From Diplosphaera chodatii (taxonomy: Eukaryota > Chlorophyta > Trebouxiophyceae > Prasiolales > Stichococcaceae), in the NCBI GenBank assembly GCA_032358165.1, contig JAALGY010000053.1, positions 2,046,001 through 2,110,000 of the forward strand: 64,000 nt of DNA, given 5' to 3'. A program made the position numbers and the translations under genes. The notes beneath the pieces were generated by a model. It was not told the origin of the DNA, searched no databases, and saw only the letters and a program-made list of their open reading frames with translations. Of this stretch, positions 50,677 through 61,053 are shown one piece after another; within the stretch, counting starts at the first letter, position 1, and each line of letters opens with the position of its first letter.

Positions 50677-52443
50677 ATGCGCATCTGCGATCATGCAAGC
50701 GTCGGCCATTGCTCGCTGCAGAGTCAGCGCGTCCAGCAAGTAGCGGCAGGCGGTCGAGGGGGTCGTCTCATCACTGCAGTGAGGAAGCCAGCGGCACAGA
50801 TCAAAAGGACGAAAAGCAGCGAGGAGGTTGTCACACGGCAGCGTCTGAGCAAGGTGATGAGTGCCGGGAGCTCATGCAAACTGTCTGGTTGTCCCTGGAT
50901 ACGACTGTGCTCTAAAAGCTGAAACCGGGTAAGTGTCTGGCTCACGGTGGCAATGCTGTGAGCGCAGGTACTGGCGGCAGCTGGCGTTGCATCCCGCCGT
51001 GCAGCGGAGGATTTGATCTTTGCTGGCGATGTCAAGCTGAATGGCCAGGTGGTCACAGCTCCGCAGACTCTGGCTCACCCACAGCAGGACAAGGTGGGCA
51101 GTCAGGCAGGCAAATTGTCAGATGCAGAATGGTGACTGATCTGGCTGGCGTGTGCAACTCCTGGTAGACAATAGGTGTCGTGCTGCAGATCGAGGTGAAG
51201 GGCAAGGTGGTCACAGCACAGCCGCAGCGCAAGTTCTACTTCGCTGTCAACAAGCCCAAGGTGGGGAAAGCTCACTGTGTGCAGCATTGCCAGGGCTTCT
51301 GATGTCAGCTTCCTGCCAATATTCGTGGCAGCTGCACCCAACCTTGCGTGCGTGACGGCACAAAATGTACCCGAATCTTCAAACCCTCATCTGCAGGGCT
51401 ACCTATGCAGCACCTCAGCGCCAGAGGGGGAGGGCGGCAGCGGGCGCCTGGTGCTGGACTTGTTAGCCCCCTGGCTGGATCGCTTCCGGCGGGAACCACC
51501 CGCGCGGAACGCTGCCGCCGCGCCTGTTCCCGGTCGGCCGCCTGGACGTGCCGTCCGTGGGGCTGCTGTTTGTGACCAATGACGGTGGGCGTGCGGTCCT
51601 GAGCGGCTGAAATTCGTGCTGTACTCTGCGTGCGCTTGCGGCGCACCACCTCAGGGCCTTTGTCGCCCCTGCTTCGCTCCGGCAAATTGGCTGCTGCAGC
51701 ACCGCCGGATACATTCCGCGCCTGAAGTCTGTAGCCGCATACGACGCGGCATGCTGTCGTCTGCAGGGCAATGGGCGCAAAAGGTGTTGCACCCATCGTC
51801 GGGGCTCACAAAGGAGTACATCGCCACTGTCGACAGGCCCGCGACACGCAAACAGATTGACAACCTGCGCCTCGGCTGTGACGTAGATGGCGTGCACGTT
51901 ACGGTGATCCAATTGTCGCCACTCGCATAGCACAACAGGCACTGGAGGGATGTGAGCTGATTCCATCGTGAGAGGTTTCATTTTGCATGAGAATTGGCAC
52001 ATCTGTCTGAAGGGTTGGTCTGTTGTGCGTTTGCAGCCTGTGGCGGCTGGTCTTGACATCAGTGACCCAGCTGCCAACGACCGCAAGATCCGCATCGTCG
52101 TTGCGGAGGGTCGCAACCGTGAGGTGGGCGTCATTCACGTTTCGGCATGTTACAGTGTGTTCACTGTGGCATCTGAACGTTCGGAAATTTGACCTTGACC
52201 GGCACCCATGTGCAACATTATGTCCTTGCCATCCCATCAGCGGCAAGCATCCGGTTACGAGCCCTGGGCAACTGCCTGCAGGTGCGGACGCTACTTGCCA
52301 ATGTCGGTCTGGAAGTCACATTTCTCAAACGCGTGCGGATAGGCGGGTACCGTCTGCCAAAGGATTTGTCGCTGGGCGGCATGCGGCCATTAAAGCCCAA
52401 TGAAGTGCGGCGAATCCTCGATAAGGGCGCTGAGTCATTATGA
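50677..52443 (+). CDS. RluB/RsuA-family rRNA pseudouridine synthase, organellar, with a 1-nt frameshift
   Basis: Seven exons: 50677-50853, 50968-51093, 51189-51260, 51397-51584, 51767-51903, 52037-52123, 52282-52443 (about 315 residues after frame correction). An S4 RNA-binding domain (RLSK|VLAAAGVASRRAAEDLI...GDVKLNG) is followed by YFAVNKPKGYLCS, then FPVGRLDVPSVGLLFVTNDG with the catalytic Asp of GRLD, HPSSGLTKEYIATV, EGRNRE and VGLEVTFLKRVRIGGYRL. The enzyme isomerises a uridine in rRNA. Within exon 51397-51584 the frame encoding WLDRFRREPP and the frame encoding LPPRLFPVGRLD differ by +1; the shift lies at about 51500-51513. No splice pair explains it. The basic N-terminus suggests plastid or mitochondrial import. 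Confidence 0.88.
51500..51513 (+). other. Apparent +1 frameshift in the pseudouridine synthase
   Basis: Both sides read as clean family sequence in different frames, and dropping one base restores a single reading. An assembly error is most likely; a recent mutation or programmed frameshift is possible. Confidence 0.75.
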
Positions 52444-52744
52444 CCACCAGAACCTATAAATATCAGGGCTAGATGGACGGGAACATGCACCAGCTTCAGA
52501 TGTTGGAAGTGACTGATCAGCACAGCATATGCTTGGCAACAGAACACAGTACAGCACGCTATGCGGTCATCAGCAACCTAACGAACACCATTTCATGCAG
52601 AGCAGCTGAAACGCAGTCACAATCACCTCCTATGCTCCGGTCAGACGAAGCACAAAGCAAGGCTTGCAAACCAGCGGTTGAAACGAGCTCACAGTAGCAT
52701 GGTCGTTGCTGCTGGCGCCAGTGGCCATCAGACTTGCAAGAGCG
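52444..52744. other. Convergent 3'-UTR region
   Basis: It lies between the stops of the pseudouridine synthase (+) and CcdA (-). Nothing recognised. Confidence 0.4.
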
Positions 52745-54447
52745 TCAGGTGAGGACAGTGCGTGACAGCAGTCCATATGTTCCTCCGGCCAGCAGCAGCG
52801 CGCCTGATACAGGGGTCACCCATGCTGAGTATTTGCGCACGCTCAGCAGACGCTGCAGGCTGCCTGTAAATGCCGCTGCCACCAGAAGGGGCATCACATA
52901 GCCTGCGGGTCAGGATGACAGGTCGCACATCAGTCATCAGATCAGAGAATTTGGGGCATACATGAGTTACTATGCAAGCAGACCTGTGATGAAGGTTGCA
53001 GCACAGTGGCAACCACATCTGCTGATGCATGATGCGTGCCATCAGCCTGCCACTGCCTCACCAGTTGTGTAGGCCAGCAGCAGCCCGCCACCCAGCAGCG
53101 AGTTGTCTGCTGTCGCCACATATGCCAGCAGCGTCGCAAGCACGGGCGTGCTGCAAGGCGAGGCTGCCAGTGCAAATGTGAGGCCTGCCAGGTATGCCTG
53201 CGCATGATGTTGCAGTGGCACCACATGAGAAGCAACCCAACGACCCGGGGTCACAAAACAATGCAAAAGTACAGAAGATATGCTGCCATCAATCGAGTGG
53301 CTCGCCCGTGCTCTCGATCATACTGATGCCTGCAAACATTGCGCACCTGCAGCAGTGGCGGCGCGCTGAGCTGGCGCACATCGACATCCAGTGATGGCAG
53401 CCGCAGCGGCAGCACCTCCAGCAGGTTCAGGCCCATGGCTATCGCCACCACACTGACCGCTGCATGCACAAGGACGTTGCATGTGACTAGCTAGCATCTA
53501 GTACGATCCACTGAGCCTGAGATACAACTGGACATACACACGCAAGTGAGATCATGCAGATATGCAAAGTTGCCATGATGCACCTATTGGGAGGCCACTG
53601 CCGATGGAGCCATACGCCCGCCCTAGTGACGTTGAGACGAAGCCCAGCATGGCCAGTGTGCTGGCGAGGCCCAGTGCGAAGGCTGTTGCCCTGGACGACA
53701 CCAATCGTCCGAGTTTGCATGTGCAGCGACAGGAGCAGGACAGAAACGTCGCCTGCAGCTACCCTGCCTCCACTGGTACTGCAGCGTGACATCTGCGAGC
53801 ATGCTGCCGCACCTCGGGACTACTGATGGTTTGTCGGTGCCAGCATCCGCTCCACCATAGCCGCCGATGTACCCGATGGTCAGCGGTAGCACCGACAGCG
53901 TGCAGGGGGAGAGGCTTGTCAGCAAGCCGGCACCAAACGTGACGAGGAAGGTCACCGGGGTCAGGCCTGCACATGCACAGGGTGCAACTGACAGGCTGTC
54001 CAGCCAGCGCAACATCATGACTGCCTTGCCAGCATGCAGCTCATCATCAAAATTGGACAGCCGTGGACAGCAGTAGGCATGCGAAAATTACCGGTCAGCT
54101 GGCTGGATACCAGAGCATTAGACTGCTGGGTCAGTTGATATAGGGTGTCTGATGTGCCCATCTCCATGTGATCATGGACGTGCGGCATCATTGCAAGCAG
54201 CGGGTCCACAAAGGCCGCTCGGCACAGCAAGTTGCCGTGTTGCCCTCTGGAGCGACTGTTATGCACCAGCCTTGACCTTCCTGCATCCGAGTAGGAGGTG
54301 TGCAGTGATGCTGGTGTGTCAGAGTGGCGCCGAGCGCAGTTCATGCCCATGTCATACAGCCGTGTGCTCACCAGGCAGGAGCGGGGGCAGTGGTGATCCG
54401 CACAATGCAGCATTTGATTGCGCGGACGAACAGTTGCGCATGCTCAT
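52745..54447 (-). CDS. ccdA: CcdA thylakoid thiol-disulfide transporter (cytochrome biogenesis)
   Basis: CcdA carries reducing equivalents across the thylakoid membrane for haem attachment to cytochromes. Exons 54447-54372, 54217-54092, 53966-53813, 53690-53584, 53459-53347, 53197-53062 and 52902-52745 close in frame at 289 residues. Six membrane segments are visible. The two redox cysteines sit in [20 protein letters not shown] and [18 protein letters not shown], as in all CcdA proteins. [20 protein letters not shown] and [15 protein letters not shown] are the other typical helices. The segment [16 protein letters not shown] precedes the first helix as in plant CCDA. Exon 1 ([18 protein letters not shown]) looks like a transit peptide, but its junction to exon 2 is the weakest part of the model; the upstream in-frame ATG 54462 is an alternative start. 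Confidence 0.9.
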
Positions 54448-54899
54448 CTTGGCGTTGACCATCTTGCAGTCATGCAAGGGTGCACCACTTCACTACATGG
54501 TGTCTGCCACTGCCAGACTGCTGAAGAGACACAACGACAGCTTATTGGCAAGTCCAATGCTATGCTGCGACAACATGAATAACATGAGAAATGATGTGTT
54601 GTCGCGTTGTTTGCTCCCAGCGTGGCCGACATGGCACGTGCGTCGGTGACGGGTTCGGGCGCTGTGAAGTTCAGCTCAGTTCACGTTCTGCAGCTGCACA
54701 TGCTGGCATCTTCAAAGTTGCTGGCCATCAACATCGATTATCGACTGCATAGACATACGCGGGCTGCTGAGGCTGTGGGAGGTTTGCATCAACAGTGCAT
54801 CAGACCATCGCCAACGCCGAGTCAGCTCGCTGTGGTACTGTTGGTCACAGCTTCGAGCACTGCCAGAACTAGTCCAGCATAGCCTGCTTGGAGTCAGTC
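54448..54899. promoter_or_regulatory. Divergent promoter of CcdA and cysteine synthase
   Basis: About 450 bases lie between two divergent start codons of plastid-type proteins. No specific motif recognised. Confidence 0.3.
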
Positions 54900-57553
54900 A
54901 TGAGCCCAGCCACCGGTCTGGGCCGGCTAGCCCAGGGCAGCCCAACCCTTGCAGCATGCCAGGGTTGCCATGCGCGCCGGTGCAGTGCCACGTGCTGCGC
55001 AGAGGCGCGGTGCGTCACGGCGTCATGCCAGTCAGCAGCACAGCAGAACGCGCGGCGTCATCGACGGAGGTGTAGTAGTTCTGCGCCGCCAGCACGCAGG
55101 AGCAGCCGCTGCTGCGCGACGCTGGCCAGTGCCGGCAATGGCAATGGCAGCGACATCCTGCTGCCATGCCCGCACGACGGCATCAAAGACAGCGCCACGG
55201 AGCTGGTCGGGTACACGCCCATGGTGAGCTGTGAGCCAGACAGCGAGGGCTACCCCTGCACGTGCCCGAGCCATGGCAGCCAACCTGTTCGGGGCTGGTG
55301 CCGGACTGCGGGCACATCAACGTGCTGACGTGACCCACTTGATGCCGCAGGTGTACCTGAACAGAGTAAACGAGCGGTGTTTTGCCAAAATTGCATGCAA
55401 GCTCGAGAGCTTGGAGCCCTGCAGCAGGTGCGGCGCACCATTTTGAGCTGGTGGTAGCAGCGTATGACATCGCTTGCCATCAAGTTGCTGGAGGCATGAA
55501 GCGTAAATGTTGCTGCCTGTATGTCGCAGTGTGAAGGACCGGATCGCCTTGAACATGATCACACGTGCGGAGCAGGCAGGCCGCATCACCCCCGGCACCA
55601 CCACTCTGGTGCGTGGCCGTGTTGGTGCCCTTGCTTGCACGTGGTGGTCCCTGCTTGCTGCGAAACACATCGAGATGATCCTGCTTGCTGAAGCACAATG
55701 GCAGGTGGGCCTGGAGACCGTGATGCTGAGCGAGCTCCTGACATTTTCCTGATTAGATGCAACTTTCGCATCCCACAGGTGGAGCCCACCAGCGGCAACA
55801 CCGGCGTGGGCCTCGCCTACATCGCGGCAGCCAAGGGCTACAAGCTCATACTCACGATGCCGGACACGATGAGCACCGAGCGCCGCATCCTGCTGAAGGC
55901 CTTTGGCGCAGAGCTGATCCTGACAGAGGGACGCCTGGTACGCAACAGCAGAAGCTGCATTGCATGCAGAAAGCGCACGCGCACAGCGTGCAAGCGTCTT
56001 ATACATCACAGAACAATGCAACGGTGACGATGTGGCAGGGGTTGAGTGCATTGCTATGCATCCAGGGACGCAGCATTCAACACGAGGGACATGCACAAGA
56101 AGATGGTACAGCGCAGGGCTGATGCTCGGGAGTGGCAACTGATTGCTTGCGGCCCGGCCATGCTGCAGGGCATGCAGGGGTCGATCGACAAGGCGGAGGA
56201 GGTCGTGGCCCGCACGCAGGGCGCCTTTATGCTGCAGCAGTTCGAGAGCGCGGCTAACCCCGAGATCCACTACAAGACCACGGGGCCTGAGATCTGGCGC
56301 GACACCGCCGGCACCGTCGACTTTTTGGTTGCAGGTGGCCACAGCCGCCTTGTCATCGACCCTGTGCACCTTGAAGCTTGCCGGTGTCAATGTCATCCAT
56401 ACCTCGAAATGCAGTGAAATGTTGGTGGGCATGTTGGCTCCAAGGGCTGCATGCAGCGTTGCACGCGCTGGGTTTTCTGGATGAACACCGAGCGTGGTGT
56501 CGTGGGTCGACAGGCGTGGGCACCGGCGGCACCATCATGGGGGCGGGCGGGTACCTGCGGGAGCAGAACGCCGATGTGCAGCTCATCGCGGTGGAGCCGG
56601 CGGAGAGCGCGGTGCTGTCGGGTGGCCGCGCGGGCTACCACCAGATCCAGGGCATCGGCGCAGGTGGGCTGCTGCCCGTCGCTGCGAGGGCATGCGGGGG
56701 CGATGTGTATGTATCACATCAGGCCTGTGTGCCATCACACCTGCTCCTGATGATGATGCGACGGCGCATGAAATATTTGACCATTGCTCCATGAATGCCA
56801 CTTGGTAGTCTCAGTTGTGCTCAGTTGTGTGTCTGTGTTGCGCAGGGTTCGTGCCCGGCATCCTGGACGTCTCCAAGCTGGACGAAATTCAGCAGGTGCA
56901 CATCTGAGTAGCAGGGCCTGCATTGCAGGGAGTCGTATGTCATCTGTGTGCTATGAGCACTGCATGGCGCGTGTGGTGCTAGATACAGTGGGAACTTGAG
57001 GAGTGGTGCCTGAGCGGCGTGCACCCGGCAATGCAGGTGTCCAGCAAGGACTCGGTGGACATGGCGAGGCGGCTGGCAAAAGAGGAGGGGCTGCTGGTTG
57101 GCATCTCCTCTGGAGCCGCCGTCATCGCCGCCATCCGCATCGCGCAGCGCCCCGAGAACCGTGGCAAACTCATTGTCACGGTGGGCTGCTCATGCACCTG
57201 CTCTATCAGGATCTATTTACCCCAAGTCTCCAGAGCTCTCACTCAAGCAGAGCCCGCGCCTCTATCCCGCACAGCATGCTGCACACCGTGTGGCGTCCCA
57301 GCCGCCATTGAAGAGTGGTGTTCTCAGTTGCAGATGTAATAGCAAGAGCTCCACAAACTGATATGCTACACAAGCCTTTGATGGTTGGCTTGAATGTTTG
57401 CAGGTGCTGCCCAGCTTCGGGGAGCGGTATCTTTCGACCGTGCTGTTCAACAACCTGTGGAGCAGCGATGCGGATGCGGAGTCGAGGATGCCATCATCGT
57501 GGCGTGACCGTTCTGGAGTGGAGCAGTGCGAGTCCAAGGAGGCAAAGCTCTGA
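54900..57553 (+). CDS. Cysteine synthase / O-acetylserine (thiol)lyase, plastid-targeted
   Basis: This PLP enzyme makes cysteine from O-acetylserine and sulfide. Nine exons (54900-55223, 55351-55427, 55530-55608, 55779-55937, 56169-56334, 56514-56663, 56846-56895, 57037-57180, 57404-57553) close in frame at 432 residues. Key motifs are [27 protein letters not shown] with the PLP-binding Lys, [16 protein letters not shown] (phosphate loop for substrate), [16 protein letters not shown] (PLP phosphate), [26 protein letters not shown] and LVGISSGAA. The first ~85 residues are rich in S, A, R and C and fit a transit peptide. The C-terminus after [15 protein letters not shown] extends ~35 residues beyond the usual end. 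The start ATG at 54900 is the first in frame. Confidence 0.94.
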
Positions 57554-57979
57554 TCGTTGTGGTGCAACGGGCACATGCACATGAAGAATGGCATTGTGTG
57601 GCACATCAGCCCATGGTTGTACTGTGGGCAGGCCAGGCTCTTGGTTGCGCTTGACTACGCTGTAGATGTTGTGCTGATGATCAATGCTGACGCTGAGGGA
57701 TGCAGCTGCAACTGGCCAGGGTGAGCAGGTGTGTGCGGCACACTGAACTCAGCATAGGGAACAGACTGTACATGACCTGCAGCTCTGGTGAGTCACAGCA
57801 CAACTCCTAACCTGTCATTGACTGGAGGGACAACACTGAGCAAAGCACGCAGATGTATCAGCTTGAAAGCGGCGCATGTAGTGACAGCATGCCCATGCTG
57901 ATGTAACAGACATGGTCCTGAACTCTCAACTCCGACAAAACAAGTGCCTAATGAGTCAGCACTACTGATCACGAACTCA
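57554..57979. other. Convergent 3'-UTR region
   Basis: It lies between the stops of cysteine synthase (+) and the methyltransferase-like gene (-). Nothing recognised. Confidence 0.4.
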
Positions 57980-60717
57980 TCACACTTTCTGCAGCAGCAA
58001 GCGAGCCTCTGCAATCTTGAAGTGTGATGACTGTGGCAGCGCAGCCTTCAGCTTGCGCCACAGCTCTGGGGTTATCTTGGGGTACCTGTACTCATCTGCT
58101 GCCGACGCCCGCTTGACCCTCAGCGGCAGTTGACCCAGGATGCCCACCACGTCCTCATATGTCCTTCTATTCAGGTCCTGCCACCTGCAAACATGTGGGG
58201 TCGAGGAATGTCAGGACCATGTGCCTATATGTGGCGCATGAAGGCATGTGTAGCAATGGCACCAACATGCATGTCCACGACAGGAGATTGCACACTCACT
58301 TGTACACATAATCGGCCGCAAACTTTGGCAACCCCTCGCAGCTGCCCAACCGCTTTGGCTCGGAGGCCATGGCCAAGAACTCCTTGTAGTTCATGGTGAG
58401 GTGGCTCCAATCGGGGATGGTGCCGCCATTGGGCACAAACTCTGGCGGCGGGTTGCAGTCGAGGATGCGGGTCGCCCAGTCCTTGATCTGCAGAGAGACC
58501 TAGGGTTGTCCGAAGATGTCTGACTGAATACTACGTGTTGCTGGCAGCACACTATGGATTTCTCTGCAGCACAAGCCACTGATGCTGCAATGCTGCAGAG
58601 CGAGCATGAGCATGATGAAGGTTCCCTCGCACCATATCAGGATGTAGATGGTGACCCCGGGGCCGACTGCCATGACGGCTTCCAAGAGATCAGCAGGTGC
58701 CCATCCGGCTTCAGCACTCGCACGGCCTCGCTCAGATAAGTTTCCAGATGCAGCACGTGCTCTGCATCCACCAACGAAAGCAACGTTGACATTACGGCAC
58801 CAGCAATAATGTGTCATGCCAAGCGCTGCCGGTACATCATGCAGGGCATCTGTCACGCATCCGCTGCCGTGCATGCACATTGCATGGACAGCACCCACCA
58901 AGGATGTTCATGCTGAGAACGACCTGCACAGATATCAAGGATGCGGTGTCAGCGTGGGAGCAACTGCCTGTCCATGCACTCGCGATTATCGCAAGCAGAT
59001 CGTCTCAGCTCGAGGGCGGGGTAGCCAAAGGACAAGCGTGCTTGCAGGCAGCGCACACCTCGAAGGTACCATCTGGGAAGGGCAGCTTCTCGTCTGGCGA
59101 GCCCCAAACGAAGGCAGTGCCGTTGCTGGGCGCCTCAAATGCCGTGGAGGTGCCCACAACATTGTACCCCACGAGGGTGGATGCAGCAGACAGGTGCTTC
59201 TTCATCTCCCGCATCTGGTGGCCTGCAGGTCCGTGAGGCAGAAGGTCAGGACATGCAGGATGGAAGCTGTCCTCTTGTGGATCGCCTCCTCACTTCAGTG
59301 CCAAACGTGTGTTGGAAGTGCCTCATCATGTTCTGCCCCGTGAAGTCACACCGTTGGGGTCGGCGCCGTAGTCCAGCACGTTGCCCAGGTGCAGCGGCGC
59401 CGCCAGCAGCGCATCCAGCTGGCCCTCCTGCCCCGTGAAGCAGTCGATGCCCTCCTCGTACCCGTTGCAGAACGCCGCCCAGTAGTCATTGCCGCTGGTT
59501 GCTGCCTGTGCATCCAGAGATGAAGACATGGTCAGAGCCTGCTACACAGTGCTGGTCATGTCAGGTGTCAGGACAGTGTGTGAAGTGCAGTGCATGCTGA
59601 ACAATGCTGCTACCTGCAGCGACATGAGCGCGTTGCGCAGGTTCATGCGCTGGTAGCCCGCGAGCTCTGGCGCAGGCATCGCTGCCTTCTTGCCGGCACC
59701 CGCTTTGGGGATTGCCGGCACCACCTGCAGATGCCTGGCGATCTTCACACCTGCAAATGTACATATGCCCACAGGCTTGGACAATCGATCTTGTGCAAAG
59801 CAAGACAAGTCTGGGCAGTCGAATGCAATGGTCCAGAAGAGAAAGCCCATCTGCACAGACTGCACCTTCTGGCCTAGGAGGAACTGCGATGGCCTTGCCC
59901 GCCAGGGACGACCCGGGAGCCGGGGCTGTGCAGCCAGCTTTCGAAGTGGCCAGTTTCGGCACCACGTAGATCGGGTTTTCCTCTGTGCCAGCCAGGGTGA
60001 AAACCCTTCCGGTGCACATCGGCGATGTTGGAGCCGCTTTGGGCTTCTGGTAAAACTCAACGGCGACTTTGTCCGCAGCTTGGTTCTGTGTCGCGGCGAT
60101 GATGCCGCTAGATGCTGTGGAGTTGCCTGCAAGACCAATGCACGGGCAAGCTTTTGATCAGGAAGGTCCATTACGCAAGCGCACACATGGGTCACAACCT
60201 GGTCACCATAATCAGCTTCGCTGGCGTACGTCGGTCGAAAGTATAGACAAACGTTCACACAGGGTCACACTCACCCGATGAGGTGCTGGCGGCCAGGCGG
60301 CGGTTGGCGAGCCCCTGCTGCAGCTTGCGGGTCCCACGCACTGTGTGGTTCGCAGTCGCATGCCCGAACAGCAGCGCCGACCTGATCGTGCCCTGCGGAC
60401 AAACCATGTGTGAAGATGATCAACATAAGGTGCTTGTCACGCGGTTGCACCACATCAACCTGCAGCGCGACCCACCTGCACCTCGCTCCCCGGTGCATGC
60501 ACAGGATCCACTTGCTGACGCTCCACTCGCACAGCACAGCCGGCAGTTTGCCACCGTTCAGACGAATGTTATTCGAACTTGTCAACATCACTGAGGTCAA
60601 CAAGACCCTCACATGGAACATGAGTGTGAAGAGCGCAGCGCCAACGAGCGCACTGCTGCTGAGGCGCAGCTTGCTGAGCCGCATCGCGACTGCACCGCGG
60701 CGCCAGGACTGCATCAT
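57980..60717 (-). CDS. Membrane-anchored SAM-methyltransferase-like protein
   Basis: Exons 60717-60613, 60392-60275, 60126-59866, 59750-59614, 59505-59352, 59222-59059, 58923-58899, 58761 to ~58656, 58487-58300 and 58184-57980 join in phase except at the 58656/58487 junction, which I could not resolve. Residues ~1-12 are basic and residues ~20-35 (SSALVGAALFTLMFH) form one hydrophobic segment, so it is probably a type II membrane protein of the secretory system or an organelle. The class I methyltransferase core follows: NVLDYGADPNG (motif I position), VGYNVVGTS, KLPFPDGTFEVVLSMNILG (motif II/post) and LSEAVRVLKPDGHLLISWKP (motif III). The C-terminal part (ILDCNPPPEFVPNGGTIPDW, WQDLNRRTYEDVVGILG) is unfamiliar. 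Motif I lacks the usual GxGxG. Exon 58899-58923 has just 25 bases. Confidence 0.7.
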
Positions 60718-61053
60718 GGTGTCCTGGAGTATGCTGCTACTCGCGGAAAGTTGTTCTGCAAGCTGCCAGCCCGCCTGCACCTCTTGCATCGGAAGAGCGG
60801 ACAGGAGTCCCCCGACAGAGACGTGGGACTACAGTGCACACCACCGGCCCTGTGGTGCAATGTGAGCCCAGGTGCACGCTGCAAGGCAATGCCATATCGG
60901 TGCAAACGCGCTGGTTGCTTGGGTGCCGCGACCGATGTGCAGGATACTGGAGAGTTTTAAGCCAGATTGCCGGACTCACACGCTGACGTGAGGTGAAGGT
61001 CCTGCACCGTCTATGGTCCCCTGCATGAGCTGCTGCACGCCCACAGACAGAGC
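60718..61053. promoter_or_regulatory. Divergent promoter of the methyltransferase-like gene and ThrRS
   Basis: 336 bases separate two divergent start codons. No motif recognised. Confidence 0.3.
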
